Shown: positions 1 to 6,253 of the stretch, one piece after another
How positions within the stretch are numbered: the stretch's first letter is position 1
How the letters are laid out: each line of letters begins with the position of its first letter
Source: Candidatus Peregrinibacteria bacterium
Lineage (GTDB): Bacteria > Patescibacteriota > Gracilibacteria > UBA1369 > PNNO01
Assembly: GCA_030595015.1 (NCBI GenBank)
Contig: JAUVDZ010000062.1
Location: 1-6,855 of the forward strand
Reading direction: 5' to 3'
Length of the DNA: 6,855 nt
Position numbers and translations under genes: made by a program
Notes under the pieces: model-generated
Seen by the model: only the letters and a program-made list of their open reading frames with translations
Database searches by the model: none
Told to the model about the DNA's origin: nothing

Positions 1-557
1 CTAAAGCTAAACAAATTAAGAAGTTTTTTAATAAAATATTGATGGCAATTTTGCTCATTATTATTATTGGTGGAGGAATGGCAGCTTCAATCAATGTTGA
101 AAAATTTCAAAATTTAATTAGATTTGATGAACATACTTCAGTTGCAACCCGTTTAGAAATTTGGCAGGTTGGTGCACAATTAATTATTGAAAATCCAATT
201 TTTGGAATTGGTCTTGGTCAATATCAGGAAAATTATAATCAAAGAGCAGAAGAAATTTTAGGGAAAGAACCTTTAGAGAAAACTCGTCTTCATTCTCATA
301 ATGTATTTATGGAAACATGGCTTAATGCAGGCGTTTTGGGGGTGGTGAGTTTTGTGTGGATTATACTTCTTGCATATTTCCAATTATTAAAAGTTAAGAA
401 AAAAGAGGATCGTTTTCTTCTTTATGCCGGAATCGCAATGCTTACTTATGTAGTAATTCATGGATTAATTGATGTGACTTTCTGGAAGAATGATTTGGCA
501 TTAATTTTCTGGCTAATCATGGGAGTAATTTTTTCTTTATATAAAAAAGATGTTTAA
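1..557 (+). CDS. O-antigen ligase/polymerase-family (Wzy_C) membrane protein, 5' truncated by window edge
   Basis: This is the C-terminal part of a polytopic membrane protein of the O-antigen ligase/polymerase (Wzy_C, WaaL-like) family, which joins or transfers lipid-linked glycans on the outer face of the cytoplasmic membrane. The frame is open from base 3 with no stop, so the gene starts upstream of the window; a TTG at 39 and ATG at 42 are internal codons. Counting from the TTG codon at 39, a hydrophobic segment (about 1-18) is followed by a non-membrane loop. The loop carries the family pattern: an Arg and Trp in TRLEIWQVG (37-45), NPIFGIGLGQY (52-62), and HSHN (85-88) before ETW. Three hydrophobic segments follow (about 97-117, 126-148 and 152-168) and then a lysine-containing tail. 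It overlaps the next gene by 8 bases. The family is fairly sure; the glycan substrate, and whether it acts as ligase or polymerase, cannot be told. Confidence 0.78.
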   Translation, partial: KAKQIKKFFNKILMAILLIIIIGGGMAASINVEKFQNLIRFDEHTSVATRLEIWQVGAQLIIENPIFGIGLGQYQENYNQRAEEILGKEPLEKTRLHSHNVFMETWLNAGVLGVVSFVWIILLAYFQLLKVKKKEDRFLLYAGIAMLTYVVIHGLIDVTFWKNDLALIFWLIMGVIFSLYKKDV

Positions 558-561
558 TTTA
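546..561 (+). promoter_or_regulatory. Stop/start overlap junction (copy 1), ligase-type gene to riboflavin kinase
   Basis: The 16 bases AAAGATGTTTAATTTA contain the ATG of the riboflavin kinase and the TAA of the preceding gene, giving an 8-base overlap. The same 16 bases recur with a single change at 910-925. The arrangement suits translational coupling, with reinitiation by ribosomes ending the upstream frame; no strong Shine-Dalgarno is present, only the AAAAAAG run just before the ATG. Confidence 0.4.
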
Positions 562-921
562 AATGGAAAAATTGAAAAAGGAATTGGACTTGGTTCTGAA
601 TTAGGTTTCTCTACTCTTAATATTAAGTTAGATGGGTCTAATGAAAAATACGGCATTTATGCATGTAAAATCGAAATGAATGAGTCTATATATAAAGGAG
701 TGATGCATTTTGGTCCAAAGCGATTTGGAACAGAGGATTTTGAGAAGATTTACTGTGAAGTTCATATTTTTGATTTTAATCAGGACATTGATTCAGGACA
801 GGTCTCTATTAAAGTATTGAAAAAAATCCGGGATGTGAGAGAATTTAAAAGTATTAACGAGCTGGTTGCTCAAGTTAATAAAGATATAAATATTGCTAAA
901 CAATTTTTTAAAGATGCTTAA
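550..921 (+). CDS. ribF: Riboflavin kinase, stand-alone single domain (C-terminal half of RibF)
   Basis: Predicted cytoplasmic riboflavin kinase (ATP + riboflavin to FMN + ADP). The 123 residues cover only the flavokinase domain. Bifunctional bacterial RibF is about 300 residues, with an N-terminal FMN adenylyltransferase domain that is absent here. The ATG at 550 puts the protein start right at the domain's first strand, so nothing appears lost by truncation. Visible signatures are G-x-G and GFSTLN (19-24), matching the family's GFPTAN loop, with Thr22 and Asn24 kept (Mg-ATP binding in the family) but Pro replaced by Ser. Further matches are YGIYACK (34-40), HFGPKRFG (53-60), CEVHIFDF (69-76) with Glu70 as the likely catalytic base, and IRDVREFKS (93-101) followed by a helix ending in KDI. 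It overlaps both neighbours by 8 bases, suggesting coupled translation. The symbol follows the family; ribK would describe the single activity better. Confidence 0.82.
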   Translation: MFNLNGKIEKGIGLGSELGFSTLNIKLDGSNEKYGIYACKIEMNESIYKGVMHFGPKRFGTEDFEKIYCEVHIFDFNQDIDSGQVSIKVLKKIRDVREFKSINELVAQVNKDINIAKQFFKDA

Positions 922-925
922 TTTA
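910..925 (+). promoter_or_regulatory. Stop/start overlap junction (copy 2), riboflavin kinase to murE
   Basis: AAAGATGCTTAATTTA matches the junction at 546-561 at 15 of 16 positions. It again holds the downstream ATG (914) and upstream TAA (919-921) in an 8-base overlap. This context supports ATG 914 over TTG 893 as the murE start. Coupling is inferred from geometry only. Confidence 0.4.
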
Positions 926-2218
926 TTAAGAAAATTCCTATCAGATCAAAACCCACTAAGGTTGTTTTATCACCGTGTTAAAGCTGCTGTGGCAGTGTTG
1001 GTATATTGGTTTCCTTCAAAAAACCTTAATGTAATCGGAATAACCGGAACAAATGGGAAGACTACAACAGTTAACTTAACTGCAAAAATTTTAGAAGAGG
1101 CCGGATATAAAATTGGAATGGCATCAACTATTAATTTTCAAATAGGAGATAATAAATGGACGAATAATACAAAGCAAACAACTATGAGCCCTTTTACTTT
1201 GCAAAAAATGTTAAGGCAAATGGTAAAAGAAAAATGTACTCATGTTATTTTGGAAGTTTCATCGCATGCAATTACTCAGTCTCGCGTGATGGGAGTTAAT
1301 TTTGATACTGCTGTATTTACAAATATTACTGAAGATCATATTGAATATCATGGAAGTTTCCAATTGTATCTTCAGGCAAAAGGAAGCTTGTTTAAACGTT
1401 TAAATCGATCAAGAAGAAAGATTGGAATTCCGAAAGTTTCAATCCTTAATGCTGATGAACCTAATTTTGATTATTTTGATCAGTTTGTTGTTGATCGAAA
1501 ATATACATATAGTTTAAAAAATGGAACCTGTTATGCAACTGATATTGTTTTGTCTCCTGAGGGCTCGGAATTTACAATACATATTCCGAATGATTCAGTT
1601 AAGGTTGAGCTTGGAATGCCCGGGGAATTTAATATTATGAATGCTCTTGCTGCTGCAACTGTGGCTTTAGCTAATAATGTTAATTTACAGGCTGTTAAAA
1701 GGGGATTAGAGACTGCACATGGAGTAAAAGGTCGTTTAGAAGTGGTTGATTTGGGTCAGCCTTTTTCAGTTATTGTGGATTATGCTCATTCTACTGATTC
1801 GCTTGAAAAATTACTTCAATTATATAAAAAGTTAACGCCTGGAAATCTTTTTGTTATTTTTGGTGCAACTGGAGGTGGAAGAGATAAGGCTAAACGTCCG
1901 AAAATGGGAGCAATTGCAGACAACTTAGCAGACTTCATAATTTTAACTAATGATGATCCTTATGAAGAGGATGAATGGCAGATAATTGAAATGATTGCAG
2001 AAGGAATAAAAAGAAAAGAAGGAGAGAAATTGTGGAAAATCCCGCATAGATATGAGGCTATTCGACTTGCTTTGACTATGGCAAAAGAAGGTGATACCGT
2101 TGTTATCCCAGGATTGGGAGCACAAGAAGTTCAGGTTGTAGGTAAAGAGAAAATACCTTGGAGTGATCAATCTGCAGTTAGAGAAATTTTAAGTAGAGAA
2201 CATAAAGTTCAATTATAA
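914..2218 (+). CDS. murE: MurE-like UDP-N-acetylmuramoyl-dipeptide:amino acid ligase lacking the N-terminal Mur domain
   Basis: This is an ATP-dependent Mur ligase, expected to add the third residue to UDP-MurNAc-L-Ala-D-Glu in cytoplasmic peptidoglycan precursor synthesis. I chose ATG 914 (434 residues), which overlaps the previous gene by 8 bases; a TTG at 893 would add seven residues of no value. The central ATPase domain shows the P-loop GTNGKTTT (45-52), EVSSHA (114-119), TNITEDHIEYHGS (136-148) and YLQAKGS (152-158), where Lys156 is the probable carbamylated lysine. The C-terminal domain shows GVKGRLE (270-276), DYAHSTDSL (289-297), FGATGGGRDKAKRP (316-329), TNDDPYEED (345-353) and GLGAQE (400-405). 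The P-loop lies near residue 45 rather than about 110 as in E. coli MurE (about 495 residues), so the UDP-binding N-terminal domain is reduced to a short, partly hydrophobic leader. The acceptor motif reads DDPY, not the DNPR of diaminopimelate-adding enzymes, so the amino acid added is uncertain. Confidence 0.85.
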   Translation: MLNLLRKFLSDQNPLRLFYHRVKAAVAVLVYWFPSKNLNVIGITGTNGKTTTVNLTAKILEEAGYKIGMASTINFQIGDNKWTNNTKQTTMSPFTLQKMLRQMVKEKCTHVILEVSSHAITQSRVMGVNFDTAVFTNITEDHIEYHGSFQLYLQAKGSLFKRLNRSRRKIGIPKVSILNADEPNFDYFDQFVVDRKYTYSLKNGTCYATDIVLSPEGSEFTIHIPNDSVKVELGMPGEFNIMNALAAATVALANNVNLQAVKRGLETAHGVKGRLEVVDLGQPFSVIVDYAHSTDSLEKLLQLYKKLTPGNLFVIFGATGGGRDKAKRPKMGAIADNLADFIILTNDDPYEEDEWQIIEMIAEGIKRKEGEKLWKIPHRYEAIRLALTMAKEGDTVVIPGLGAQEVQVVGKEKIPWSDQSAVREILSREHKVQL

Positions 2219-2219
2219 T

Positions 2220-3089
2220 ATGACATACGGATTTTTAAATATTTATAAACCAAAGGGGATTACATCATTTGATGTTATTTTTAAGCTTAGAAAAATTCTT
2301 CAAATAAAAAAGATGGGTCATACCGGGACATTGGATCCCATGGCTGAAGGAGTTTTGATAGTTGCGTTAAGTGAAGCTACTAAGATTATAGAATTTATGA
2401 TGCGGCACGATAAAGCATATTCTGCTGAGATAACTCTTGGATCTGAATCAACGACGTATGATGCTGAAGGAGAGGTTAAAAATGTGAGTAGTCAAAAGCC
2501 CGACTTTGATGAAGTGCAAGACGTTTTAATGACATTCAAAGGAGAGATTGACCAAGTGCCTCCAATATATTCTGCTCTTAAAATTAATGGTAAAAAAGCT
2601 TATGAATTGGCACGTGAAGGCAAGAAAATTGAAATGAAATCAAGAAAAGTTACAATTAGTGATATTGTGCTTATTGATTACAATTATCCAACTTTAAATA
2701 TTGATGTTGAGTGTTCAAGTGGAACTTATATTCGCAGTTTAGCGCATGATATAGGGCAAAAGCTGGGGACAGGGGCGTATTTAAGTAAGCTTTTGCGTAC
2801 AAAAGTTGGTCATTTTTTAATAGAAGATAGTGTTAGTCTTGAAGATTTAGAAGTTGATGGTTTAGAAAAATATTTAATACCAATAGAAGCTTTGTCTCTT
2901 AATTTTACGTCTGTTGAAATATCTCGTAATGAGCTTAATAAACTTAATTTAGGACAGTTTATTGAGCGTGATGATATAAACGATGAGGTTGTTTGCGCCT
3001 TTCATGATAAAAAACTTGTTGGTATACTTGAAAAGGTAAAAAATACCGACAAGCCTTTATTTAAGTATAAGAAAAAGATAAACACATGA
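2220..3089 (+). CDS. truB: tRNA pseudouridine(55) synthase TruB
   Basis: TruB isomerises U55 to pseudouridine in the T-loop of elongator tRNAs in the cytoplasm. The 289-residue length is typical for bacterial TruB. The start is the first ATG, one base after the murE stop, and gives the family N-terminus GFLNIYKPKGITSFD (4-18). GHTGTLDPMAEGVL (33-46) holds the catalytic Asp39. KAYSAEITLG (65-74) holds the conserved Tyr67. Further signatures are QVPPIYSALKINGKKAYELAREG (112-134), CSSGTYIRSLAHDIG (165-179) with Arg172, and LLRTKVGHF (191-199). The C-terminal 75 or so residues form a divergent, TruB-C-like extension with a lysine-rich end. The stop is TGA within an ATGA overlap with the next gene. 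In many bacteria truB is followed by ribF; here the riboflavin kinase lies two genes upstream. The assignment is secure. Confidence 0.96.
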   Translation: MTYGFLNIYKPKGITSFDVIFKLRKILQIKKMGHTGTLDPMAEGVLIVALSEATKIIEFMMRHDKAYSAEITLGSESTTYDAEGEVKNVSSQKPDFDEVQDVLMTFKGEIDQVPPIYSALKINGKKAYELAREGKKIEMKSRKVTISDIVLIDYNYPTLNIDVECSSGTYIRSLAHDIGQKLGTGAYLSKLLRTKVGHFLIEDSVSLEDLEVDGLEKYLIPIEALSLNFTSVEISRNELNKLNLGQFIERDDINDEVVCAFHDKKLVGILEKVKNTDKPLFKYKKKINT

Positions 3090-4150
3090 TTGAATATCTA
3101 ATCCCTGCAGTATTTTCTTTTGTTTTAACGCTTATATTAACTTTTGTAGCGTTGAAGCTGTTTCCTAAATGGAAAATGATGGATCGGCCTCACAAATATG
3201 GCCTTAAGCGTCAGCCAATTCCATATTATGGTGGTTTAATTTTTGTTTTTGTGTTTGTTTTGGGAACACTTTTATTTGTTCAATTAGATATGAAGGTGAT
3301 TGGTGTGCTTATTGGAGGTTTGATGATTGCTGGTATTAGTTTTTTGGATGATTTTAAAGATGTAAATCCATGGATTCGGCTTGGAGTCCAGTTTTTAGGA
3401 GCTTTAACTGTTGTTATTTCCGGTTTGGGAATTGAATCAATTAGTAATCCTTTTGGAGATCCTTTAGTTTTAGATAAATTTGAGCTTAATGTGCCGTTTG
3501 GAGACACAATCCTTACAATAACGCTTTTAGCTGATTTGTTTACGGTTATCTGGATTATTTTGATAGTAAATACAATGAATTTTTTGGATGGATTAAATGG
3601 TTTAGTGTCAGGAGTTGGATTTATTGCAGCATTAACAATCTTTATATTAAGTATTGGAGATCATAACTTGTTAGATCAGACTTCGGTTGCAACAATGGCC
3701 GTTATTTTAGCCTCAGCCTTACTTGCTTTTTGGCTTTTCGACTTTCATCCTTCAAAAATTCTAATGGGGGATACCGGAAGTATGTTTGTTGGATTTTTAA
3801 TCGCAGTTTTCGCAATTTTTGCAGGAGGAAAGATAGCAACAGCTTTTTTAGTATTAGGATTTCCGATTTTAGATGCATTTTGGGTAGTCACAAGACGAAT
3901 TGTGCAGGGAAGATCCCCAATGCAAGGCGATTTAAAACATTTACATCATCGATTATTAGAGGTTGGCCTTACAGAACGAAAAGCACTTATACTTATATAT
4001 ATATTATGCGCATTCTTCGGAGGAAGCGCGATTTTCCTTGGTACAACACAAAAATTATTTCTTTTAGTAGCAATGGGAGTGCTTATGGTTATTATGGCTA
4101 CGATTATAATTTTTTATGGAATCAGGAAGTTGAAGAAGATTAACAATTAA
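3086..4150 (+). CDS. wecA: TagO/WecA-type undecaprenyl-phosphate sugar-1-phosphate transferase
   Basis: This is an integral membrane glycosyl-1-phosphate transferase of the MraY/WecA superfamily (PNPT). It is expected to move GlcNAc-1-phosphate or a related sugar phosphate from a UDP-sugar onto undecaprenyl phosphate, the first step of a lipid-linked surface polymer. The 354 residues are mostly hydrophobic, with about ten or eleven helices. The cytoplasmic-loop motifs are RPHKYGLKRQPIPYYGG (34-50), FLDDFKD (86-92) with the Asp88/Asp89 pair, NTMNFLDGLNGL (162-173), HPSKILMGDTGS (221-232) and DLKHLHHRLLEVG (282-294). HLHHRL fits the TagO/WecA branch; MraY normally has a HHH-type motif at this place, so this is probably not the peptidoglycan lipid I enzyme. 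Its ATG overlaps the truB TGA by 4 bases, indicating coupling. Together with the ligase-type gene at the window start, it suggests a surface-glycan pathway. The exact sugar is unknown. Confidence 0.88.
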   Translation: MIEYLIPAVFSFVLTLILTFVALKLFPKWKMMDRPHKYGLKRQPIPYYGGLIFVFVFVLGTLLFVQLDMKVIGVLIGGLMIAGISFLDDFKDVNPWIRLGVQFLGALTVVISGLGIESISNPFGDPLVLDKFELNVPFGDTILTITLLADLFTVIWIILIVNTMNFLDGLNGLVSGVGFIAALTIFILSIGDHNLLDQTSVATMAVILASALLAFWLFDFHPSKILMGDTGSMFVGFLIAVFAIFAGGKIATAFLVLGFPILDAFWVVTRRIVQGRSPMQGDLKHLHHRLLEVGLTERKALILIYILCAFFGGSAIFLGTTQKLFLLVAMGVLMVIMATIIIFYGIRKLKKINN

Positions 4151-4161
4151 ACCAAATTTAT

Positions 4162-4416
4162 ATGTTTAGTAATTCACAAAGCACATATTTTGCAGGCCAT
4201 AGTCTTGAATCTGATGAAGGAGAAAGAATAACTGCTAATTATCCAGAGTTGAGAATGAATACTGATCTTGATTCAGTCAGAGAATTTATGGATGCGATTG
4301 ATGTAGAACAAACAACTATTTCTCAATTTATTACGAAGGTACTTGAAGAAGGAGAAGCTTCAAAATATTACGCAACTGCTAAAGCTTTAAAAGCGGCAAG
4401 TCAGGAACGCAGATAA
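4162..4416 (+). CDS. Hypothetical small acidic protein, 84 residues
   Basis: I do not recognise this protein. It starts at an ATG 11 bases after the wecA stop and has no Shine-Dalgarno sequence; the bases before the ATG are purely A/T. It has no signal peptide, no membrane segment and no cysteine. By count there are 15 acidic and 9 basic residues, so it is net acidic. The first 30 or so residues are polar and rich in Ser, Glu and Thr, and look disordered. From about residue 35 (LDSVREFMDAIDVEQTTISQ) to the end the composition favours two or three helices, finishing with an Ala/Lys-rich stretch and a basic tail (QERR). It precedes dnaG, where many bacteria have rpsU, but S21 is short, strongly basic and Arg/Lys-rich, which this is not. 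Base composition matches the neighbours. It is probably a real gene because of spacing and strand, but no function can be given. Confidence 0.6.
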   Translation: MFSNSQSTYFAGHSLESDEGERITANYPELRMNTDLDSVREFMDAIDVEQTTISQFITKVLEEGEASKYYATAKALKAASQERR

Positions 4417-4418
4417 TG

Positions 4419-4447
4419 TTGTATTTTTTTAGGTTTTTCATTAGAAT
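4419..4447 (+). promoter_or_regulatory. Candidate sigma-70-type promoter ahead of dnaG-rpoD
   Basis: The only sizeable gap in the window (4417-4475) contains TAGAAT at 4442-4447, five of six matches to the -10 consensus. It lies exactly 17 bases after TTGTAT at 4419-4424, which matches the -35 consensus only in its TTG. A start near 4454 would leave a leader of roughly 20 bases before the dnaG ATG at 4476. Position and spacing are right, but in AT-rich DNA such matches arise by chance, so this is tentative. The rest of the gap shows no hairpin or known leader element. Confidence 0.35.
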
Positions 4448-4475
4448 GTAGCCCTGTTTTGTCGATCAAAAATTT

Positions 4476-6242
4476 ATGAGTGATATAGTCGCAGATATAA
4501 AATCCAGGCTTTCAATTGAAGATGTTGTAGCTCAATATGTTCAGTTGAAGCAGGCTGGTAAGAATTTTAAGGGTTTGTGTCCTTTTCATCAGGAAAAAAC
4601 ACCTAGTTTTATGGTGAGTCCTGAAAAGCAGTTGGCTTATTGTTTTGGATGCCATAAAGGTGGAGATATGATTGCTTTTGTGGAAGAAGTTGAGGGTGTT
4701 GAGTTTAAAGATGCAATTGAAATATTGGCTGACAAATGTGGCTTAGACATGAAGGATTATCAACTTTCGGATGCTAAACATTCAAAAACAGAAAAAGGAG
4801 AGATTTATGATATACATAGTCATGCAGCTGATTTTTATGAAGAAAAGCTTTGGAATACAGAAAAAGGAAAGAAAGTTTTGAATTATTTAAGAAATCGTGG
4901 TCTAAAAGATGAAACTATTAAAAAATATAAATTTGGATTAGCTCCGGATTCTTTTGAAAATACTCATATGGATCTGGTAAAAAAAGGATACAGCAGAAAG
5001 ATGATTTCTCTTGGAGGCATCGCGGTTTCTAAAGATACGGATAGTCAAAAAATTTATGATAGATTTCGAAATAGACTTATTATTCCGATTTATGATTCAA
5101 TTGGAAGAATTGTAGGATTTGGAGGTCGTGCAATGAAAAAAGGAGACGAGCCAAAATATTTGAATTCTCCGGATTCTCCGATTTATCATAAAAGTGAAGT
5201 TGTTTATGGATATAATTTTGCAAAAGATTCAATTAAAAAAACAGGAAAAGTAATATTAGTTGAAGGATATTTTGATGTGATTATGAGTCATCAGGAGGGG
5301 ATTATGAACACTGTGGCGACTTCTGGAACAGCGCTTACAAAAGAGCAAATCAAATTATTTAAAAGACTTACAAAAGATTTAATTTTTTGTTTTGATACAG
5401 ATAAAGCAGGAATTGAAGCCGCAAAAAGGGGATTTGAACTTGCACAGGAAGATAAAATGAATGTTCATGTAATTATCGGTCTTGATACTAAAGATCCAGC
5501 AGATTATATTTTAGATCATCCTGGAGAGTGGGCGGGGATTGTTGAAAAACCTGTGCCTTTTATGGATTTTTGTATAAAAGAAATTATAAAGAATCATGAT
5601 CCATCAACAATTGAAGGCAAAAAGATAATTTTGTCTCAGCTTTTGCCCTTTTTGAATTTGTTATCAAGTACTTTTGAAAAAGATCAATATGTTCGTGAAA
5701 TTGCATCGAAGTTAGGTACTAATGAAGTGGTTATTTATGATGAAATTAAGAAAAATAAGAAAACTACCATTAAACATGTAAAAAAGCAGGAAAAATCTGA
5801 AGAAATTCAGAATAAAAAACCAAGTGTAATTGAGATGATTTTTGGGCTTATCTTAGAGCATTCCGAGGATTTAGAATCATATCTCGAAAAAATAGATGAA
5901 AATTTGTTAATAAATCAAGAAAAAAGCATTTACAATACCTTTAAAGATCACTATAATTTGCTTCGAGCAGAAAGTACAAGGAAGGATTTTTTGTCATGTT
6001 TCGATGATGAAATAGCGAATAGATTTGAGGTAATTTCACTATTTGTAGAAGATTTATATGGAACTTTTAGTAAGGATATGCTCGAAAAAGAACTAGAATT
6101 GTTGATTAATAAAGAAAAAAGGTCACGAATAGAAAGAGAGCAAAGAGTATTATCAATGAAAATGAGAGAAGCTGAGAAAAAGGGAGATAAAGAATTGGCA
6201 AAAGACCTTTTACAACAGTTTAATAAGTTAGTTTCCCCTTAA
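4476..6242 (+). CDS. dnaG: DNA primase DnaG
   Basis: DnaG makes the RNA primers for lagging-strand and origin replication and works with the replicative helicase. The 588-residue length is normal. The N-terminal zinc-binding domain has the CHC2 pattern C35-x2-H38-x17-C56-x2-C59 (GLCPFHQEKTPSF, then YCFGCHKGGD). The catalytic core shows YDRFRNRLIIPIYDSIGRIV (194-213), GFGGRAM (214-220) and PKYLNSPDSPIYHKS (226-240). The TOPRIM motifs are LVEGYFDVIM (261-270) with Glu263, ATSGTALT (281-288), FDTDKAG (306-312) with Asp307 and Asp309, and KDPADYI (339-345). The segment after about 430 is lysine-rich and divergent, corresponding to the linker and helicase-interacting domain, and ends in a highly charged helix (about 535-580). 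The ATG at 4476 gives the expected N-terminus (DIKSRLSIEDVVAQY). It lies 59 bases after the small gene and 11 bases before rpoD. The assignment is secure. Confidence 0.97.
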   Translation: MSDIVADIKSRLSIEDVVAQYVQLKQAGKNFKGLCPFHQEKTPSFMVSPEKQLAYCFGCHKGGDMIAFVEEVEGVEFKDAIEILADKCGLDMKDYQLSDAKHSKTEKGEIYDIHSHAADFYEEKLWNTEKGKKVLNYLRNRGLKDETIKKYKFGLAPDSFENTHMDLVKKGYSRKMISLGGIAVSKDTDSQKIYDRFRNRLIIPIYDSIGRIVGFGGRAMKKGDEPKYLNSPDSPIYHKSEVVYGYNFAKDSIKKTGKVILVEGYFDVIMSHQEGIMNTVATSGTALTKEQIKLFKRLTKDLIFCFDTDKAGIEAAKRGFELAQEDKMNVHVIIGLDTKDPADYILDHPGEWAGIVEKPVPFMDFCIKEIIKNHDPSTIEGKKIILSQLLPFLNLLSSTFEKDQYVREIASKLGTNEVVIYDEIKKNKKTTIKHVKKQEKSEEIQNKKPSVIEMIFGLILEHSEDLESYLEKIDENLLINQEKSIYNTFKDHYNLLRAESTRKDFLSCFDDEIANRFEVISLFVEDLYGTFSKDMLEKELELLINKEKRSRIEREQRVLSMKMREAEKKGDKELAKDLLQQFNKLVSP

Positions 6243-6253
6243 AATTCATATAT

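Noticed and set aside
39..44. TTG/ATG near the window start as the true start of the first gene
   Set aside because: The frame is open all the way to base 3 and the protein begins mid-family, so the gene is cut by the window edge.
893..895. TTG as the murE start
   Set aside because: It adds only seven residues and deepens the overlap to 29 bases; the ATG at 914 gives a junction matching the one at 546-561.
1943..2170. Minus-strand ORF of 75 codons
   Set aside because: It is antisense to the conserved C-terminal part of murE, with Phe/Ser-rich low-complexity translation and no family features.
2214..2219. TATAAT directly before the truB ATG
   Set aside because: A start from it would fall inside truB, so it cannot drive this gene in its full form; it is formed by the murE stop context.
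3280..3507. Minus-strand ORF of 75 codons
   Set aside because: It is antisense to the membrane transferase gene and has Pro/Ser/Lys-rich translation typical of a shadow frame.
4105..4110. Perfect TATAAT within the end of the transferase gene as a promoter for the small gene
   Set aside because: No -35-like hexamer at 16-18 bases and no extended -10; a single TATAAT is expected by chance in such AT-rich coding DNA.
3730..4143. Plus-strand ORF of 137 codons in another frame
   Set aside because: It lies wholly within the conserved transferase gene, including its DTGS and HLHH motifs; the translation is Arg/Asn/Tyr-rich without recognisable features.
4162..4416. The small gene as rpsU (ribosomal protein S21)
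   Set aside because: S21 is strongly basic with an Arg-rich pattern; this protein is acidic and lacks it.
4381..4430. T-run at 4424-4430 as an intrinsic terminator after the small gene
   Set aside because: No GC-rich hairpin precedes the run; the only local palindrome, AAAGCTTT at 4381-4388, is inside the coding sequence and about 35 bases away.
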